From a bacterium (GTDB lineage Bacteria; Verrucomicrobiota; Verrucomicrobiia; Limisphaerales; UBA8199), in NCBI GenBank assembly GCA_021784555.1, contig JAJYHY010000011.1, forward strand, positions 1-48,314: a stretch of DNA of 48,314 nt, given 5' to 3'. Shown in pieces: positions 23,056 to 31,978 of this stretch (position 1 is the first letter of the stretch; each line of letters starts with the position of its first letter). The position numbers and the translations under genes were made by a program. Below the pieces are notes generated by a model. That model saw nothing but the letters and a program-made list of their open reading frames with translations, was not told the DNA's origin and did not search any database.

Positions 23056-24860
23056 GGCCCGGAGCTCCTGGTTCCATGATGCCTCATCGAATTATCGAGG
23101 GTCGGCTCCGGCGTGCCGTACAGACTATTCTGCCAGCGGCAGATACAACAACCGTGCTGGTTCGCCCCTGCCCCGATCCCGCCTTCGGCGACTACCAAAC
23201 CAATGCCGTGATGGGCCTGGCCAAAGCGCACAAACTGAATCCCCGCAAGCTGGCGGCGGAGGTCGCCGCTAAACTGGATGCAGGCGACTTGTGCGCAAAG
23301 GTGGAGATCGCCGGGCCCGGCTTTATGAACTTCCGCCTGCGCCCTGAGGCGGTCGAAGCGAGCTTGCGTTCGGCGGCCAGGGGCGAACACCTCTTTTTCG
23401 AAAAGAGCGACCCACCCCGAACTGTAGTTGTCGATTTCAGCTCTCCGAATGTGGCCAAGCCGATGCACGTCGGCCACATTCGTTCGACCATCCTGGGCGA
23501 CACCCTTTCTCGAACGCTACGCCTCCTGGGTCACAACGTCATCACGGACAACCACCTCGGCGACTGGGGCACACAGTTCGGCATGCTGCTGGCCGGCTGG
23601 AAAACCATTCTCCATCGCGATGCCCTGGCCGCGGACCCTTTGAGCGAAATGGAGCGGATCTATAAGTCGATTAGTGCTCGATGCGACCGGGAAAAGCCGG
23701 ATTTTGACCCGGCTTTGCGCGAGCGCGCCCGCGCCGAACTGGTGAGCCTTCAGTCGGGCCAGGAGGAAAATCTGGCGATATGGCGAGAGATGATCCGGCT
23801 CTCTCAGGCGCAATTCGATACGATTTACGCCAGGCTCGGTGTTAGATTTGATCACACATTAGGTGAGAGTTTCTACAATCCGCGCCTGGGGCAGACCGTT
23901 GAAGACTTGCTCCAGCGCGGCCTCGCCACCGAAAGTCGCGGCGCCAAGGCTATCTTCTCCGACCATTCTCTCCCACCGCAGCAGGACCCCTTTCTCGTCC
24001 AGCGCGGGGGCGAATGGATGGCCAATCCCCTCATCATCCAGAAAACCGACGGGGCTTACAATTACGCCACGACTGACCTCGCCACCCTTGAGCATCGCAC
24101 CCAGATCTGGAATGCCGACGAGATCATCTACGTGACAGATGGACGCCAGCAACTCCACTTCCACCAATTATTCGCCGTTTTTCACCGCTGGCATCCGGAA
24201 AGCCGGACCCGTTTGGCCCACGTCTGGTTCGGCTCGATCCTGGGCGAAGATGGCCGCCCATTCAAAACCCGCTCCGGCGAAACCATCCGCCTGGCTGACC
24301 TGCTGGACGAGGCCGAGGAGCGGGCGCTCAGAGTCGTTTCGGAAAAGAGCCCTGACCTTCCCGAGGCCCAGCGCCGTGAGATCGCGCGCGTTGTCGGCAT
24401 CGGTGCGGTCAAATACGCCGATCTCCTCCCCAACCGCCAAAGCGATTACGTGTTTAGTTGGGATAAACTGCTCAGCCTGAGCGGCAACACCGCGCCCTAC
24501 CTTCAATACGCTTACGCCCGCATTCGCAGCATCTTCCGCAAAGGTGAGATTGCCGAACCGGGTTGCCGCGGGCCGGAAACGGAGGTCTCGCCGGGTGCCC
24601 CGGCGGAGATGGCCCTTGCCAAGCACCTCCTCAATTTCGGCCTGCTCCTGGAGGCGGTTGCCACGGAGTACCGTCCAAACTTTCTATGCGGTTATCTTTA
24701 TGATTTGTCTGGATTGTTTACTAGATTTTATGAACAATGCCCGGTCCTCAAATCCGAGCCTGCCGTGCGCCAAAGCCGGCTCGTCCTCTGCGATCTCACC
24801 GGCCAGGTTTTGAAACGGGGCCTGAGCCTCCTCGGGATCGAGGTCCTAGACCAGATGTAG
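23052..24860 (+). CDS. argS: Arginyl-tRNA synthetase
   Basis: A 602-residue class I synthetase charging tRNA-Arg. An N-terminal tRNA-D-loop-binding domain (about 9-110, DPAFGDYQTNAVMGLAKAHK) is followed by the Rossmann fold with VVDFSSPNVAKPMHVGHIRS (the HIGH motif as HVGH) and NHLGDWGTQFGMLLAG. Both are diagnostic of ArgS. The KMSKS equivalent is degenerate (FKTRSGETI), which is normal in many ArgS. A C-terminal helical anticodon domain (about 470-602, TAPYLQYAYARIRSI) is complete. The start overlaps the ptsN stop by ATGA; MMPHR, eight codons later, is an alternative start. Confidence 0.95.
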   Translation: MRPGAPGSMMPHRIIEGRLRRAVQTILPAADTTTVLVRPCPDPAFGDYQTNAVMGLAKAHKLNPRKLAAEVAAKLDAGDLCAKVEIAGPGFMNFRLRPEAVEASLRSAARGEHLFFEKSDPPRTVVVDFSSPNVAKPMHVGHIRSTILGDTLSRTLRLLGHNVITDNHLGDWGTQFGMLLAGWKTILHRDALAADPLSEMERIYKSISARCDREKPDFDPALRERARAELVSLQSGQEENLAIWREMIRLSQAQFDTIYARLGVRFDHTLGESFYNPRLGQTVEDLLQRGLATESRGAKAIFSDHSLPPQQDPFLVQRGGEWMANPLIIQKTDGAYNYATTDLATLEHRTQIWNADEIIYVTDGRQQLHFHQLFAVFHRWHPESRTRLAHVWFGSILGEDGRPFKTRSGETIRLADLLDEAEERALRVVSEKSPDLPEAQRREIARVVGIGAVKYADLLPNRQSDYVFSWDKLLSLSGNTAPYLQYAYARIRSIFRKGEIAEPGCRGPETEVSPGAPAEMALAKHLLNFGLLLEAVATEYRPNFLCGYLYDLSGLFTRFYEQCPVLKSEPAVRQSRLVLCDLTGQVLKRGLSLLGIEVLDQM

Positions 24861-24985
24861 CCGGGGCGACAAGTCAAACCCGTCGGACAGGTCTAACGAG
24901 TCAGACTGGTCAACGACGGTCTCACTCTTCGGTTCAGTTCCGGATTTCGCGGCTCATGCTTCTGTGCTAGTTTCCGGGCGGCCAA
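24861..24985. repeat. GTC(N)GAC short repeat between argS and pgi
   Basis: At 24880-24913 the motifs GTCGGACAGGTC, GAGTCAGACTGGTC repeat the GTC-GAC theme found before 5862 and before mnmG. The gap otherwise shows no gene and no convincing promoter. Confidence 0.45.
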
Positions 24986-26602
24986 GTGATTGAAATGGTT
25001 ATGGAAAACTCCAAGCTACAGTTGTGGCAACGGTTTCAGAAATACTACACCGAATATCCCGGCATCGGGCTTTCGCTAGATATTAGCCGCGTTCGTTTCC
25101 CGGATGAGTATTTCTCCTCCATGAAACCGCGTCTTGACCGCGGTTTTGCCGACATGGACAAACTGGAGCATGGGGCCATCGCCAATCCTGACGAAAACCG
25201 GATGGTCGGCCATTATTGGCTCCGCAACCCATCCCTGGCGCCCTCTCAGGAGATTCGCGCAGGAATAGAGACGACACTCGCGGACATCAAAACGTTTGCC
25301 GCGCAGGTTCATGACGGCTCCATCCGCGGCGCGCACGGCCCGTTCAAGAACCTGTTGCTCATCGGCATTGGCGGCTCCGCCCTTGGCCCGGAGTTTGTGT
25401 CGCGCGCGCTCGGCAACCCGGCAAGCGATAAGATGTCCGTCAGGTTTTTCGATAATACCGACCCGGACGGGATGGATTTGGTTCTTGCCGAAATCAGTTC
25501 TCAAATGGGCCAGACATTGTGCGTCGTCATTTCCAAGTCAGGTGGAACGAAGGAAACTCGCAACGGAATGCTCGAAGCCGAAGCAGCTTACAAGGCCGCC
25601 GGTTTGGAGTTTGGGGCCCATGCTGTCGCCATTACGCGTCAAGACAGTGCCCTGGACAAATGGGCGATTGAGCATCACTGGCTGCGCCGGTTCCCTATGT
25701 GGGATTGGGTAGGCGGGAGGACAAGCGAATTGTCGGCCGTGGGTTTGGTCCCAGCCGCGCTCCAAGGAATCGACATCGATCAGTTGCTGGCGGGCGCCAG
25801 GGCCTGCGACGAGGTCACCCGTTCAAAGGACGTTAGATCGAATCCGTCCGCCCAACTTGCTTTGACTTTGTTCTTCACCGGAAACGGAAGAGGCGAGAAG
25901 AACATGATCATCCTGCCGTACCGGGATCGCCTCGAACTCTTTTCCCGCTATCTGCAGCAGCTCGTCATGGAATCTCTCGGCAAGCGGTTGGACCTCGACG
26001 GGAAGGTTGTGAATCAGGGTATCACGGTCTTTGGGAATAAAGGCTCGACAGACCAGCACGCGTATGTCCAACAACTACGGGATGGGCGGAACGATTTTTT
26101 CGTGGTGTTTATTGAGGTTCTAGTCGATAGAGCCACTGAAGGCCGAATGGTCGAGCCCAATGTGACATCCGGGGATTATCTACACGGGTTTCTTCTTGGA
26201 ACCCGCACTGCCCTGTACGAAGGTGGACGTGAATCGGTGACCCTGGCGATTAAAGAGGTATCCGCGTTTGCTGTGGGCGTCCTGATTGCCCTATTCGAGC
26301 GGGCGGTGGGGTTCTATGCAAGCCTAATCAACATAAATGCCTATCATCAGCCGGGAGTTGAGGCGGGAAAGAAGGCGGCGTCCATCGTACTCGAGCTCCA
26401 GGTCAGAGTGCTCGAGGCGTTGGCGGAAAGGCCGGGGCAGGCATTATCATTGCGGGAGATCGTTGACCAGATTGGCGCAGCCGACGAGATTGAGACCGTC
26501 TTTAAGGTTTGCAATTACCTGGCTATGAATCCGGTGCATCGAGTCAAGAAGATTCCTGGTTCCACGCCATTTGAGGCTTGTTATCAGGTGGTCAAGGGCT
26601 AG
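24986..26602 (+). CDS. pgi: Glucose-6-phosphate isomerase with C-terminal helical extension
   Basis: A 538-residue glycolytic enzyme interconverting glucose 6-phosphate and fructose 6-phosphate. Two SIS subdomains are visible: [38 protein letters not shown] (the PGI signature region), [17 protein letters not shown] with the catalytic residues, and [16 protein letters not shown] with the catalytic Lys and the second PGI signature. After that, residues about 470-538 ([32 protein letters not shown]) look like a small winged-helix fold; similar tails are known in cyanobacterial-type Pgi. The start GTG at 24986 was taken; ATG codons at 24995 and 25001 also fit. Confidence 0.93.
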   Translation: MIEMVMENSKLQLWQRFQKYYTEYPGIGLSLDISRVRFPDEYFSSMKPRLDRGFADMDKLEHGAIANPDENRMVGHYWLRNPSLAPSQEIRAGIETTLADIKTFAAQVHDGSIRGAHGPFKNLLLIGIGGSALGPEFVSRALGNPASDKMSVRFFDNTDPDGMDLVLAEISSQMGQTLCVVISKSGGTKETRNGMLEAEAAYKAAGLEFGAHAVAITRQDSALDKWAIEHHWLRRFPMWDWVGGRTSELSAVGLVPAALQGIDIDQLLAGARACDEVTRSKDVRSNPSAQLALTLFFTGNGRGEKNMIILPYRDRLELFSRYLQQLVMESLGKRLDLDGKVVNQGITVFGNKGSTDQHAYVQQLRDGRNDFFVVFIEVLVDRATEGRMVEPNVTSGDYLHGFLLGTRTALYEGGRESVTLAIKEVSAFAVGVLIALFERAVGFYASLININAYHQPGVEAGKKAASIVLELQVRVLEALAERPGQALSLREIVDQIGAADEIETVFKVCNYLAMNPVHRVKKIPGSTPFEACYQVVKG

Positions 26603-26763
26603 AGCCCTGTCCGAAAAGGACCCAACTGGAGTTCTTTTGTTGCCCAACCAATCGGGCGGGTCGGACGGGTCAGACCGGTCGGACGACGTTGCATCAAAAT
26701 GTACTGCAATTTCTCCGAGCCGAAAAATCGCAAATCGCAAATCTAAAATCGAGAATAAGCGGG
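26603..26763. repeat. Gap with GGTC(N)GAC cluster and heptamer array upstream of mnmG
   Basis: GGTCGGAC / GGTCAGACC units at 26654-26686 and AAATCGCAAATCGCAAATC at 26725-26743, the latter the same heptamer as at 1449-1628. The 14-mer GCAAATCTAAAATC at 26737-26750 is repeated, inverted, at 43252-43265. No other regulatory site is evident. Confidence 0.5.
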
Positions 26764-28737
26764 ATGTTCGTTTTTCCTAAGAGATACGATGTCATTGTAG
26801 TCGGGGCGGGCCATGCGGGCATTGAGGCGGCATTGGCCGCTGCCAGGATGGGCTGCCAGACGCTGCTTTTGACGACCAACGTCGATACCGTTGGACAGAT
26901 GTCGTGCAACCCGGCGATTGGCGGCTTGGCCAAGGGGCACTTGGCGCGCGAGATCGATGCCATGGGCGGTGAAATGGGCCTAGCCACCGACATGACCGGC
27001 CTCCAATTTCGGATGCTGAACCTCAAGAAAGGGCCTGCGGTGCGAGCACCCCGGGCACAATGCGACAAGAAGGCCTATCAATTTCGACTGAAATGGGTCT
27101 GCGAACGGGAGCCGAATCTCGACCTGCGGCAGGCGCAGTGTTCCCGGGTGCTGGCCGAGGATGATGATGCCGTTGGAGTGGAGACGACCCTTGGGGTGCA
27201 GTATCACTCTCAAACGGTGGTCATCACGACCGGCACATTCCTCAAGGGACTGATGCATATTGGGCAGAATCAGCAGTCCGGTGGGCGGGCAGGCGAGGCC
27301 GCTGCAATGGGATTGTCCGGTTCGCTGATGGAACTGGGGTTGGAGCTTGGACGGCTGAAAACGGGGACACCGCCCCGACTGCTGCGACGGAGCATTGATT
27401 TCTCGAAGACTGAGATTCAGCCCGGTGATGAGCCTGTGCCGTACTTCACGCACTGGAAGGAGGATTTGTTCCACGTGGAACATTCTTCAGGCGCTGGCAG
27501 CGAATTGCTCCATGTGGAACAATCGGCCGAGGACGCCAAAGGTAATTCGCATCCTTACGAGGCCTATCCTCCAGCCTCTATCCTCGCCCAACTAGGTGGC
27601 CAACTGCCCTGCCACATCACTTACACTACCGAGGCCACCGCTGACTTGATCCGGGCGAATCTCGACAAGTCCCCCCTTTACTCCGGCATCATCCAGGGCG
27701 TCGGCCCTCGTTATTGCCCCTCTATCGAAGACAAAATCGTCAAGTTTCCTGAAAAGGAGCGGCAGCAGATCTTTCTCGAACCCGAAGGAATCGCCACCGA
27801 CGAAATCTATGTCAACGGCTTCTCCACCTCTCTCCCATTCGAAGTCCAGGTCCAAATGGTGAAGACCATTATCGGTTGCGAAAATGCCGAGATCCTCCGT
27901 CCCGCCTACGCGGTCGAGTACGACTTTGCGTTTCCTACTCAGCTTCAGCCTTCGCTCGAAACAAAGGTCTGCCGCAACCTCTACTTGGCCGGCCAAATCA
28001 ATGGCACATCCGGGTACGAAGAGGCTGGCGCCCAAGGACTGATGGCCGGCATCAACGCCGCCCGGCGCGTGCGAAATCTGCCTCCAGTTGTCCTCCAACG
28101 CAGCCAAGCTTATATCGGCGTCCTCATCGACGACCTCGTCACCAAGGGAACGGTCGAGCCGTACCGCATGTTCACCTCCCGTGCCGAATACCGCCTCCTC
28201 CTGCGCCAAGACAATGCGGACCTTCGATTGTCCGCACTGGGCCGGGAGATCGGACTGCTTCCTGAGCGAAAGGCGCGGTTGGTGAAGGCTAAGGAGGCGG
28301 CTATGCGCTCTGAGATTGAGCGTCTCCAGAAAACCCGTTACGGTGCCGACACGCTTGCGCAACTCCTTCGCAGGCCCGAGGTGAGCTATCATCAACTCCT
28401 ATCCAGGAATGACGCGCTCCCGGAAGAGGTCGTTCAGCAAATCGAAATCGCGCTCAAATACGAGGGCTACATCGCGAGGCAAGAGGAGGAGCTCGCACGC
28501 GTCAAGACCCTCGAAGACAAGCAGATCCCATCTACGTTCGATTACACATCGGTTCCGAGCCTGCGGGCCGAGGCCCGCCAAAAGCTGCAGAAGATTCGTC
28601 CCCTCACACTCGGCCAGGCGGCGCGGATTTCTGGCGTCTCACCAGCCGACATCAGCATCCTGATGGTTTGGCTTAAACGAGGTGCGACTACCGCTGCCAC
28701 AGCGGAAACTCCTTGCTCTAACGGTGAAACATGTTAA
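26764..28737 (+). CDS. mnmG: tRNA uridine-5-carboxymethylaminomethyl modification enzyme MnmG
   Basis: A 657-residue FAD protein that, with MnmE, installs the cmnm5 group on wobble uridine 34 of tRNAs. The ATG at 26764 is directly followed by [20 protein letters not shown], the FAD loop, so upstream open codons were rejected. Other hallmarks are [88 protein letters not shown] and the C-terminal helical domain with [19 protein letters not shown]. Between PYFTHW and LPCHIT there is a stretch longer than in E. coli, encoding LFHVEH and LLHVEQ. Its DNA contains a perfect parS-like site and a degenerate one. A Phd/PIN pair follows within 10 bases. Confidence 0.95.
   Translation: MFVFPKRYDVIVVGAGHAGIEAALAAARMGCQTLLLTTNVDTVGQMSCNPAIGGLAKGHLAREIDAMGGEMGLATDMTGLQFRMLNLKKGPAVRAPRAQCDKKAYQFRLKWVCEREPNLDLRQAQCSRVLAEDDDAVGVETTLGVQYHSQTVVITTGTFLKGLMHIGQNQQSGGRAGEAAAMGLSGSLMELGLELGRLKTGTPPRLLRRSIDFSKTEIQPGDEPVPYFTHWKEDLFHVEHSSGAGSELLHVEQSAEDAKGNSHPYEAYPPASILAQLGGQLPCHITYTTEATADLIRANLDKSPLYSGIIQGVGPRYCPSIEDKIVKFPEKERQQIFLEPEGIATDEIYVNGFSTSLPFEVQVQMVKTIIGCENAEILRPAYAVEYDFAFPTQLQPSLETKVCRNLYLAGQINGTSGYEEAGAQGLMAGINAARRVRNLPPVVLQRSQAYIGVLIDDLVTKGTVEPYRMFTSRAEYRLLLRQDNADLRLSALGREIGLLPERKARLVKAKEAAMRSEIERLQKTRYGADTLAQLLRRPEVSYHQLLSRNDALPEEVVQQIEIALKYEGYIARQEEELARVKTLEDKQIPSTFDYTSVPSLRAEARQKLQKIRPLTLGQAARISGVSPADISILMVWLKRGATTAATAETPCSNGETC
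27467..27482. promoter_or_regulatory. parS: parS-like ParB site (perfect 16-bp palindrome) in mnmG
   Basis: TGTTCCACGTGGAACA is a perfect palindrome identical to the parS form described in Pseudomonas and one substitution per half from the consensus TGTTTCACGTGAAACA. ParB loads at such sites near the origin to drive chromosome segregation. It is encoded as LFHVEH in a non-conserved stretch of MnmG. No parA or parB gene is in the window. Confidence 0.75.
27506..27521. promoter_or_regulatory. Second, degenerate parS-like site in mnmG
   Basis: TGCTCCATGTGGAACA matches the palindrome at 27467 in 14 of 16 positions, and lies exactly 39 bases (13 codons) downstream in the same frame. The repeat suggests a duplicated segment or paired ParB sites. 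Confidence 0.5.
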
Positions 28738-28746
28738 TCTTCAGGC

Positions 28747-29025
28747 GTGAAAACAATCACCATTCGCGAATTGCGCCAACGATGGCCTGAAGCCGAAGCC
28801 GCCCTCGCGGTTGAGCAGGAAATCATCATTACTCGCGATTCAAAGCCGGTAGCCAAGCTCGTGCCTGTTACGGCATCAGACGCCGAGCGACCACGCTGGA
28901 ACATCGACGAACACCGTAATTGGATTAAAAGCCTATTTGGCGAGACAGTCGTTCCAGAAAGTGACAGACGACTGGAGTTGGCGAGGGCGGATCGGAACGC
29001 CTTGCGACCTGAATCAGCGCCATGA
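28747..29025 (+). CDS. Phd/YefM-type antitoxin
   Basis: A 92-residue protein starting at GTG. The N-terminus TITIRELRQRWPEAEAAL and IIITRDSKPVAKLVP show the Phd/YefM DNA-binding fold; the rest is a flexible toxin-binding tail. The stop overlaps the toxin ATG (ATGA), so synthesis is coupled. It begins 9 bases after the mnmG stop, so it may be read through from mnmG as well as from its own promoter. Confidence 0.82.
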   Translation: MKTITIRELRQRWPEAEAALAVEQEIIITRDSKPVAKLVPVTASDAERPRWNIDEHRNWIKSLFGETVVPESDRRLELARADRNALRPESAP

Positions 29026-29456
29026 TGTACATCGACACGAGCTGTCTCCTGAAGCTGCTTCGCCCCGAACCCCTTAGCGAAGCGGTGTGGGAGGCGGCCA
29101 ACCAGGAGACCTCTGTGGTCGTATCGATGCTCGCGGAGTTGGAAACGCTCGTGCAATTGAAGGCTGATTGGCTGGGTGGAATGCTCACGCACAACCAATG
29201 GCGTCAAACCGAAGCCCGGCTTGGGATCATGAGGAATCAGGCACCGTTCGATTTTCGAGGCCTTCCTGCCTCGGTTTTTCGAACGGCGTTACGTCAGCAT
29301 CGAAACTCAGGTGATAAACACTGTCGGTCGCTCGATCGCCTCCATTTGGCAGCTATGGAAGAGTTGCGGCTCTCCCGACTCATGACCCACGATGAGGCTC
29401 AAGCCAAGGCGGCCTGCGAAGCGGGCTTTCAAGTCATACGCCCTGGCCGGACGTGA
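29022..29456 (+). CDS. PIN-domain toxin paired with a Phd-type antitoxin
   Basis: A 144-residue VapC-like ribonuclease. The acidic residues are visible: Asp in MYIDTSCLLKLL, Glu in MLAELETLVQ, Asp in SLDRLHLAAM and Asp in THDEAQAKAA. The pairing of a PIN toxin with a Phd-fold antitoxin is common in type II modules. The frame is complete and all active-site residues are kept. The target is not predictable. It is convergent with the TolB-TPR lipoprotein gene, 44 bases away. Confidence 0.85.
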   Translation: MMYIDTSCLLKLLRPEPLSEAVWEAANQETSVVVSMLAELETLVQLKADWLGGMLTHNQWRQTEARLGIMRNQAPFDFRGLPASVFRTALRQHRNSGDKHCRSLDRLHLAAMEELRLSRLMTHDEAQAKAACEAGFQVIRPGRT

Positions 29457-29500
29457 GTGCTTTTGCGAGGGTGTGTGGTCGGCGCCTCGACCGGCAGGAG

Positions 29501-31801
29501 TTATCGGTTTGACATGGTGTCCGATGTGGCCGAGCCTCGCGCCGCCTGCGTCTCACACTCCTCGACTCGTGCCTCGAAGCCCTGGATGAGGGCGGCATCG
29601 CGTTTGGTGTGGTGAGCCAGTTCCAGCGCTTTTCGGGCCGAGCTGAGGGCCTGCCGAAACTCACCGGCCTTTTCGTAGTTCACGGACATGAGGAAGTGAA
29701 GCTCGGGCATGGTATCCACGCCCGCTTTCAACGCGATAGCCTTGGAGTATTCAGCGGCTGCTTCGGCCGTCATTCCCTGCGCGGCAAAGGCAAAGGCTAG
29801 CAGGTAATGCGACTGCGCGCTCTCTGGATTGAATGAAATCGCTTGTCGCAACACCTTCGCCGCCTCTTTGGTTTGTTGTTGCGCCAGGAGGGCCTCACCC
29901 AACCAGCAGCGCATATCCGCGGGGTTATAGCGACGGTCAAACCCCTCCGGCAGAAGGCGCACGGCCAGTGAGAGCTCCCTGGCGGCGGCGGCGTATTGTC
30001 CTTGCTCGCTGAGTGCCAGTCCTAAATCGCAATGGGCACAGCCATCGTCTGGATCGAGCTTCAGCGCCTCGGCGGTCTCCGCCAGACCGGCCCGCGTATC
30101 GTGTTTTACATGGTAGAGCAGGAATCCGAGCCGCTGGTGCGCGTGGGCGTTTCTCGGATTCATTTCGATGGCCTTCCTGTATTTTGCGATGGCCTCGTCA
30201 AAATCACCCGCCCCTTCCATCACATACCCCGCCCGCGCAAACGAGTAATCATCCAGAAACCGCTCCTGAATATGCGCTATGGCTCCCGGCTTGCAGTTGA
30301 CGAATTCAGGAATATTGGCGGCACGGTCTCGGGCCGTGAGATGCTCGAGCAGCACGGCCGGCGTGCTCCGGCCCTGGGTATCGATGTGGGTCAAAAACAA
30401 CTGCGTGTAGGGGGAGTCGGCCTTTGAAGAAAACACAAGCCAGTGCGCGTTGGGCGACCAACTGTGCCATGAGTTCATACGTCGTGTGTTGCATCTGAGC
30501 CAGCGGGCTTTGCCTCCCTGCGCCGGAATGACGTAGAGTTCGCTGTCGGGCTGCAAGAGCATGTAATTGCTGGCCTGACAAAAGACGATCCATTTGCCGT
30601 CTGGTGAGGATTTCGGGAAGTAATTGCTTTTTCCGTTCTTTGATGCTCCCAACACTGGTTCCGCCTTCCCGCCGCGGCCATCATTGTACGGAACTCGGTA
30701 AAGATCGAACTTGAACGGTTTTCCGTGTTTCAGGAACTCGGCGCAGTCTTCCTGGGTCAGGAGCAGCTTATCTTGCGCATTCTTGTTCTGGAGCTTGTAG
30801 GCCTTGGCGCGGGCGAACACGATGTACTTTCCGTCGGGGCTCCATACCGGATTGCTTTGCACGTAATCGGGAATATCGGCCCCCGGTAGAGCCTGGAAGT
30901 TCCGGATGTTGCGATGATAAACGGCCAGGATCCCTTGTATGGGGAAAAAGAGTTGCGAGAAGGCGAGATTTGCCTTCGCAGCGAAGACGGATTTGTCTTT
31001 CACGGTGCTGACAACGAGGCGGCCATCTGGAGAGACCTGGGAAAGCAGGCCGTAGGTGTGTTGATGATCCTGCTGTCTAAAATCATCCCAGGTTATGATA
31101 TCGCTGGTGGCAAGGGCCATCCGCCGGGCGACCCTGGTAATGACATAGGAACCCTTATTGTTTCCATAATCTACATCCATACCAAGAGTCCGCCCGTCCG
31201 CCGAAAATGAATGGCAATTGCCGCACACGGGCAGATGTTGCAACACCACCGGCGGCGGGCGAGTTGAGCCGATCGTCCCGAAGCGCCAGCGGATGCGTGA
31301 GGGATCTTTCACCGCTTCCATGAAGGGCAGGTTCACTTCGCGGTAAAACAGAGGCGCCCCGACTTCATCCTTCGACGTGCTGAAGACGATCTGGCCGCGC
31401 GAAAGGATTCGGCCCGGGGCCGACCGCCGCGCGCCCAAAACCGTGAACGTGGCGGCGCAGCCCAGCGAGCGCCGCTTAATCTGGCGCCATTCATCGACGC
31501 TTGGCATCCAATTCGTGCCGTCGCTGGCAAAGTGCATTTCTCCGCCACCATTGGCGAATTGCAGCCAAATGACCCAGGCATCCGCGCCAACGCCCGCGGG
31601 ATGCCACGAAAAGGTGCAGGGGGCAATGTCAGGAGGAAAGAGGGTGTGGTCCAGCGGACGGCAGACGGTCAAGGTCGGGTAGTGACCGCCTTGCCGGAAA
31701 GCGGCGAGGGTCTTCTCGACCGGAAACCGGCGCGAGCAGCCTGTCAGCAGAATGCCAACCGTGCCCGCAATCACCCACCGGCGTATCAAGCGGGAGTTCA
31801 T
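29501..31801 (-). CDS. Lipoprotein with TolB-like propeller, CxxCH motif and C-terminal TPRs
   Basis: A 766-residue exported protein. The N-terminus has a signal peptide with lipobox LLTGC (Cys22), so it is probably anchored in a membrane facing the periplasm. Residues about 40-520 form beta-propeller-like blades with TolB/WD40-type DGK motifs: NPVWSPDGKYIVFAR, KSSPDGKWIVFCQ, HSWSPNAHWLVFSS. A CGNCH heme-c-like motif (193-197) sits in LPVCGNCHSFSADGRTLGMD. The same CxNCHSFS pattern recurs in related Bacteroidota proteins, so it is probably functional. Residues about 535-750 contain four to five TPR units (DFDEAIAKYRKAIEMNPRNA). The role is unknown; a periplasmic scaffold or heme protein is possible. 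It follows aroB on the same strand, separated by the MITE-like element. Confidence 0.83.
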   Translation of the reverse strand: MNSRLIRRWVIAGTVGILLTGCSRRFPVEKTLAAFRQGGHYPTLTVCRPLDHTLFPPDIAPCTFSWHPAGVGADAWVIWLQFANGGGEMHFASDGTNWMPSVDEWRQIKRRSLGCAATFTVLGARRSAPGRILSRGQIVFSTSKDEVGAPLFYREVNLPFMEAVKDPSRIRWRFGTIGSTRPPPVVLQHLPVCGNCHSFSADGRTLGMDVDYGNNKGSYVITRVARRMALATSDIITWDDFRQQDHQHTYGLLSQVSPDGRLVVSTVKDKSVFAAKANLAFSQLFFPIQGILAVYHRNIRNFQALPGADIPDYVQSNPVWSPDGKYIVFARAKAYKLQNKNAQDKLLLTQEDCAEFLKHGKPFKFDLYRVPYNDGRGGKAEPVLGASKNGKSNYFPKSSPDGKWIVFCQASNYMLLQPDSELYVIPAQGGKARWLRCNTRRMNSWHSWSPNAHWLVFSSKADSPYTQLFLTHIDTQGRSTPAVLLEHLTARDRAANIPEFVNCKPGAIAHIQERFLDDYSFARAGYVMEGAGDFDEAIAKYRKAIEMNPRNAHAHQRLGFLLYHVKHDTRAGLAETAEALKLDPDDGCAHCDLGLALSEQGQYAAAARELSLAVRLLPEGFDRRYNPADMRCWLGEALLAQQQTKEAAKVLRQAISFNPESAQSHYLLAFAFAAQGMTAEAAAEYSKAIALKAGVDTMPELHFLMSVNYEKAGEFRQALSSARKALELAHHTKRDAALIQGFEARVEECETQAARGSATSDTMSNR

Positions 31802-31817
31802 CTTTTCTCGAATAGTA

Positions 31818-31978
31818 AGGCGGCGGTAAGAAATTAAGGTGGCAACCTGCCTTGTTCTTTTGGCGCCTGGCTTCGTTGCTCACTCGTTACAGATCCCGCG
31901 GATATGCACCTCGTTCGCGCCTCGCCAGACGCCAAAATCCCCGCGGCATCTTGCCACCTTAATTTCTTACCGCCGCCT
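31818..31978. mobile_element. MITE-like element at the 3' end of aroB
   Basis: Perfect 28-bp terminal inverted repeats (31818-31845 and 31951-31978), beginning AGGCGGCGGTAAGAAATTAA, enclose about 105 bases with a further inner palindrome (GGCGCCTGGC / GCCAGACGCC). No gene of its own. It overlies the last 47 or so codons and the stop of aroB. Clear target duplications were not seen. Confidence 0.8.

Noticed and set aside
28724..28734. A third parS half-site at the end of mnmG (TGTTTCACC on the minus strand)
   Set aside because: Only one half matches the consensus and it is not palindromic.
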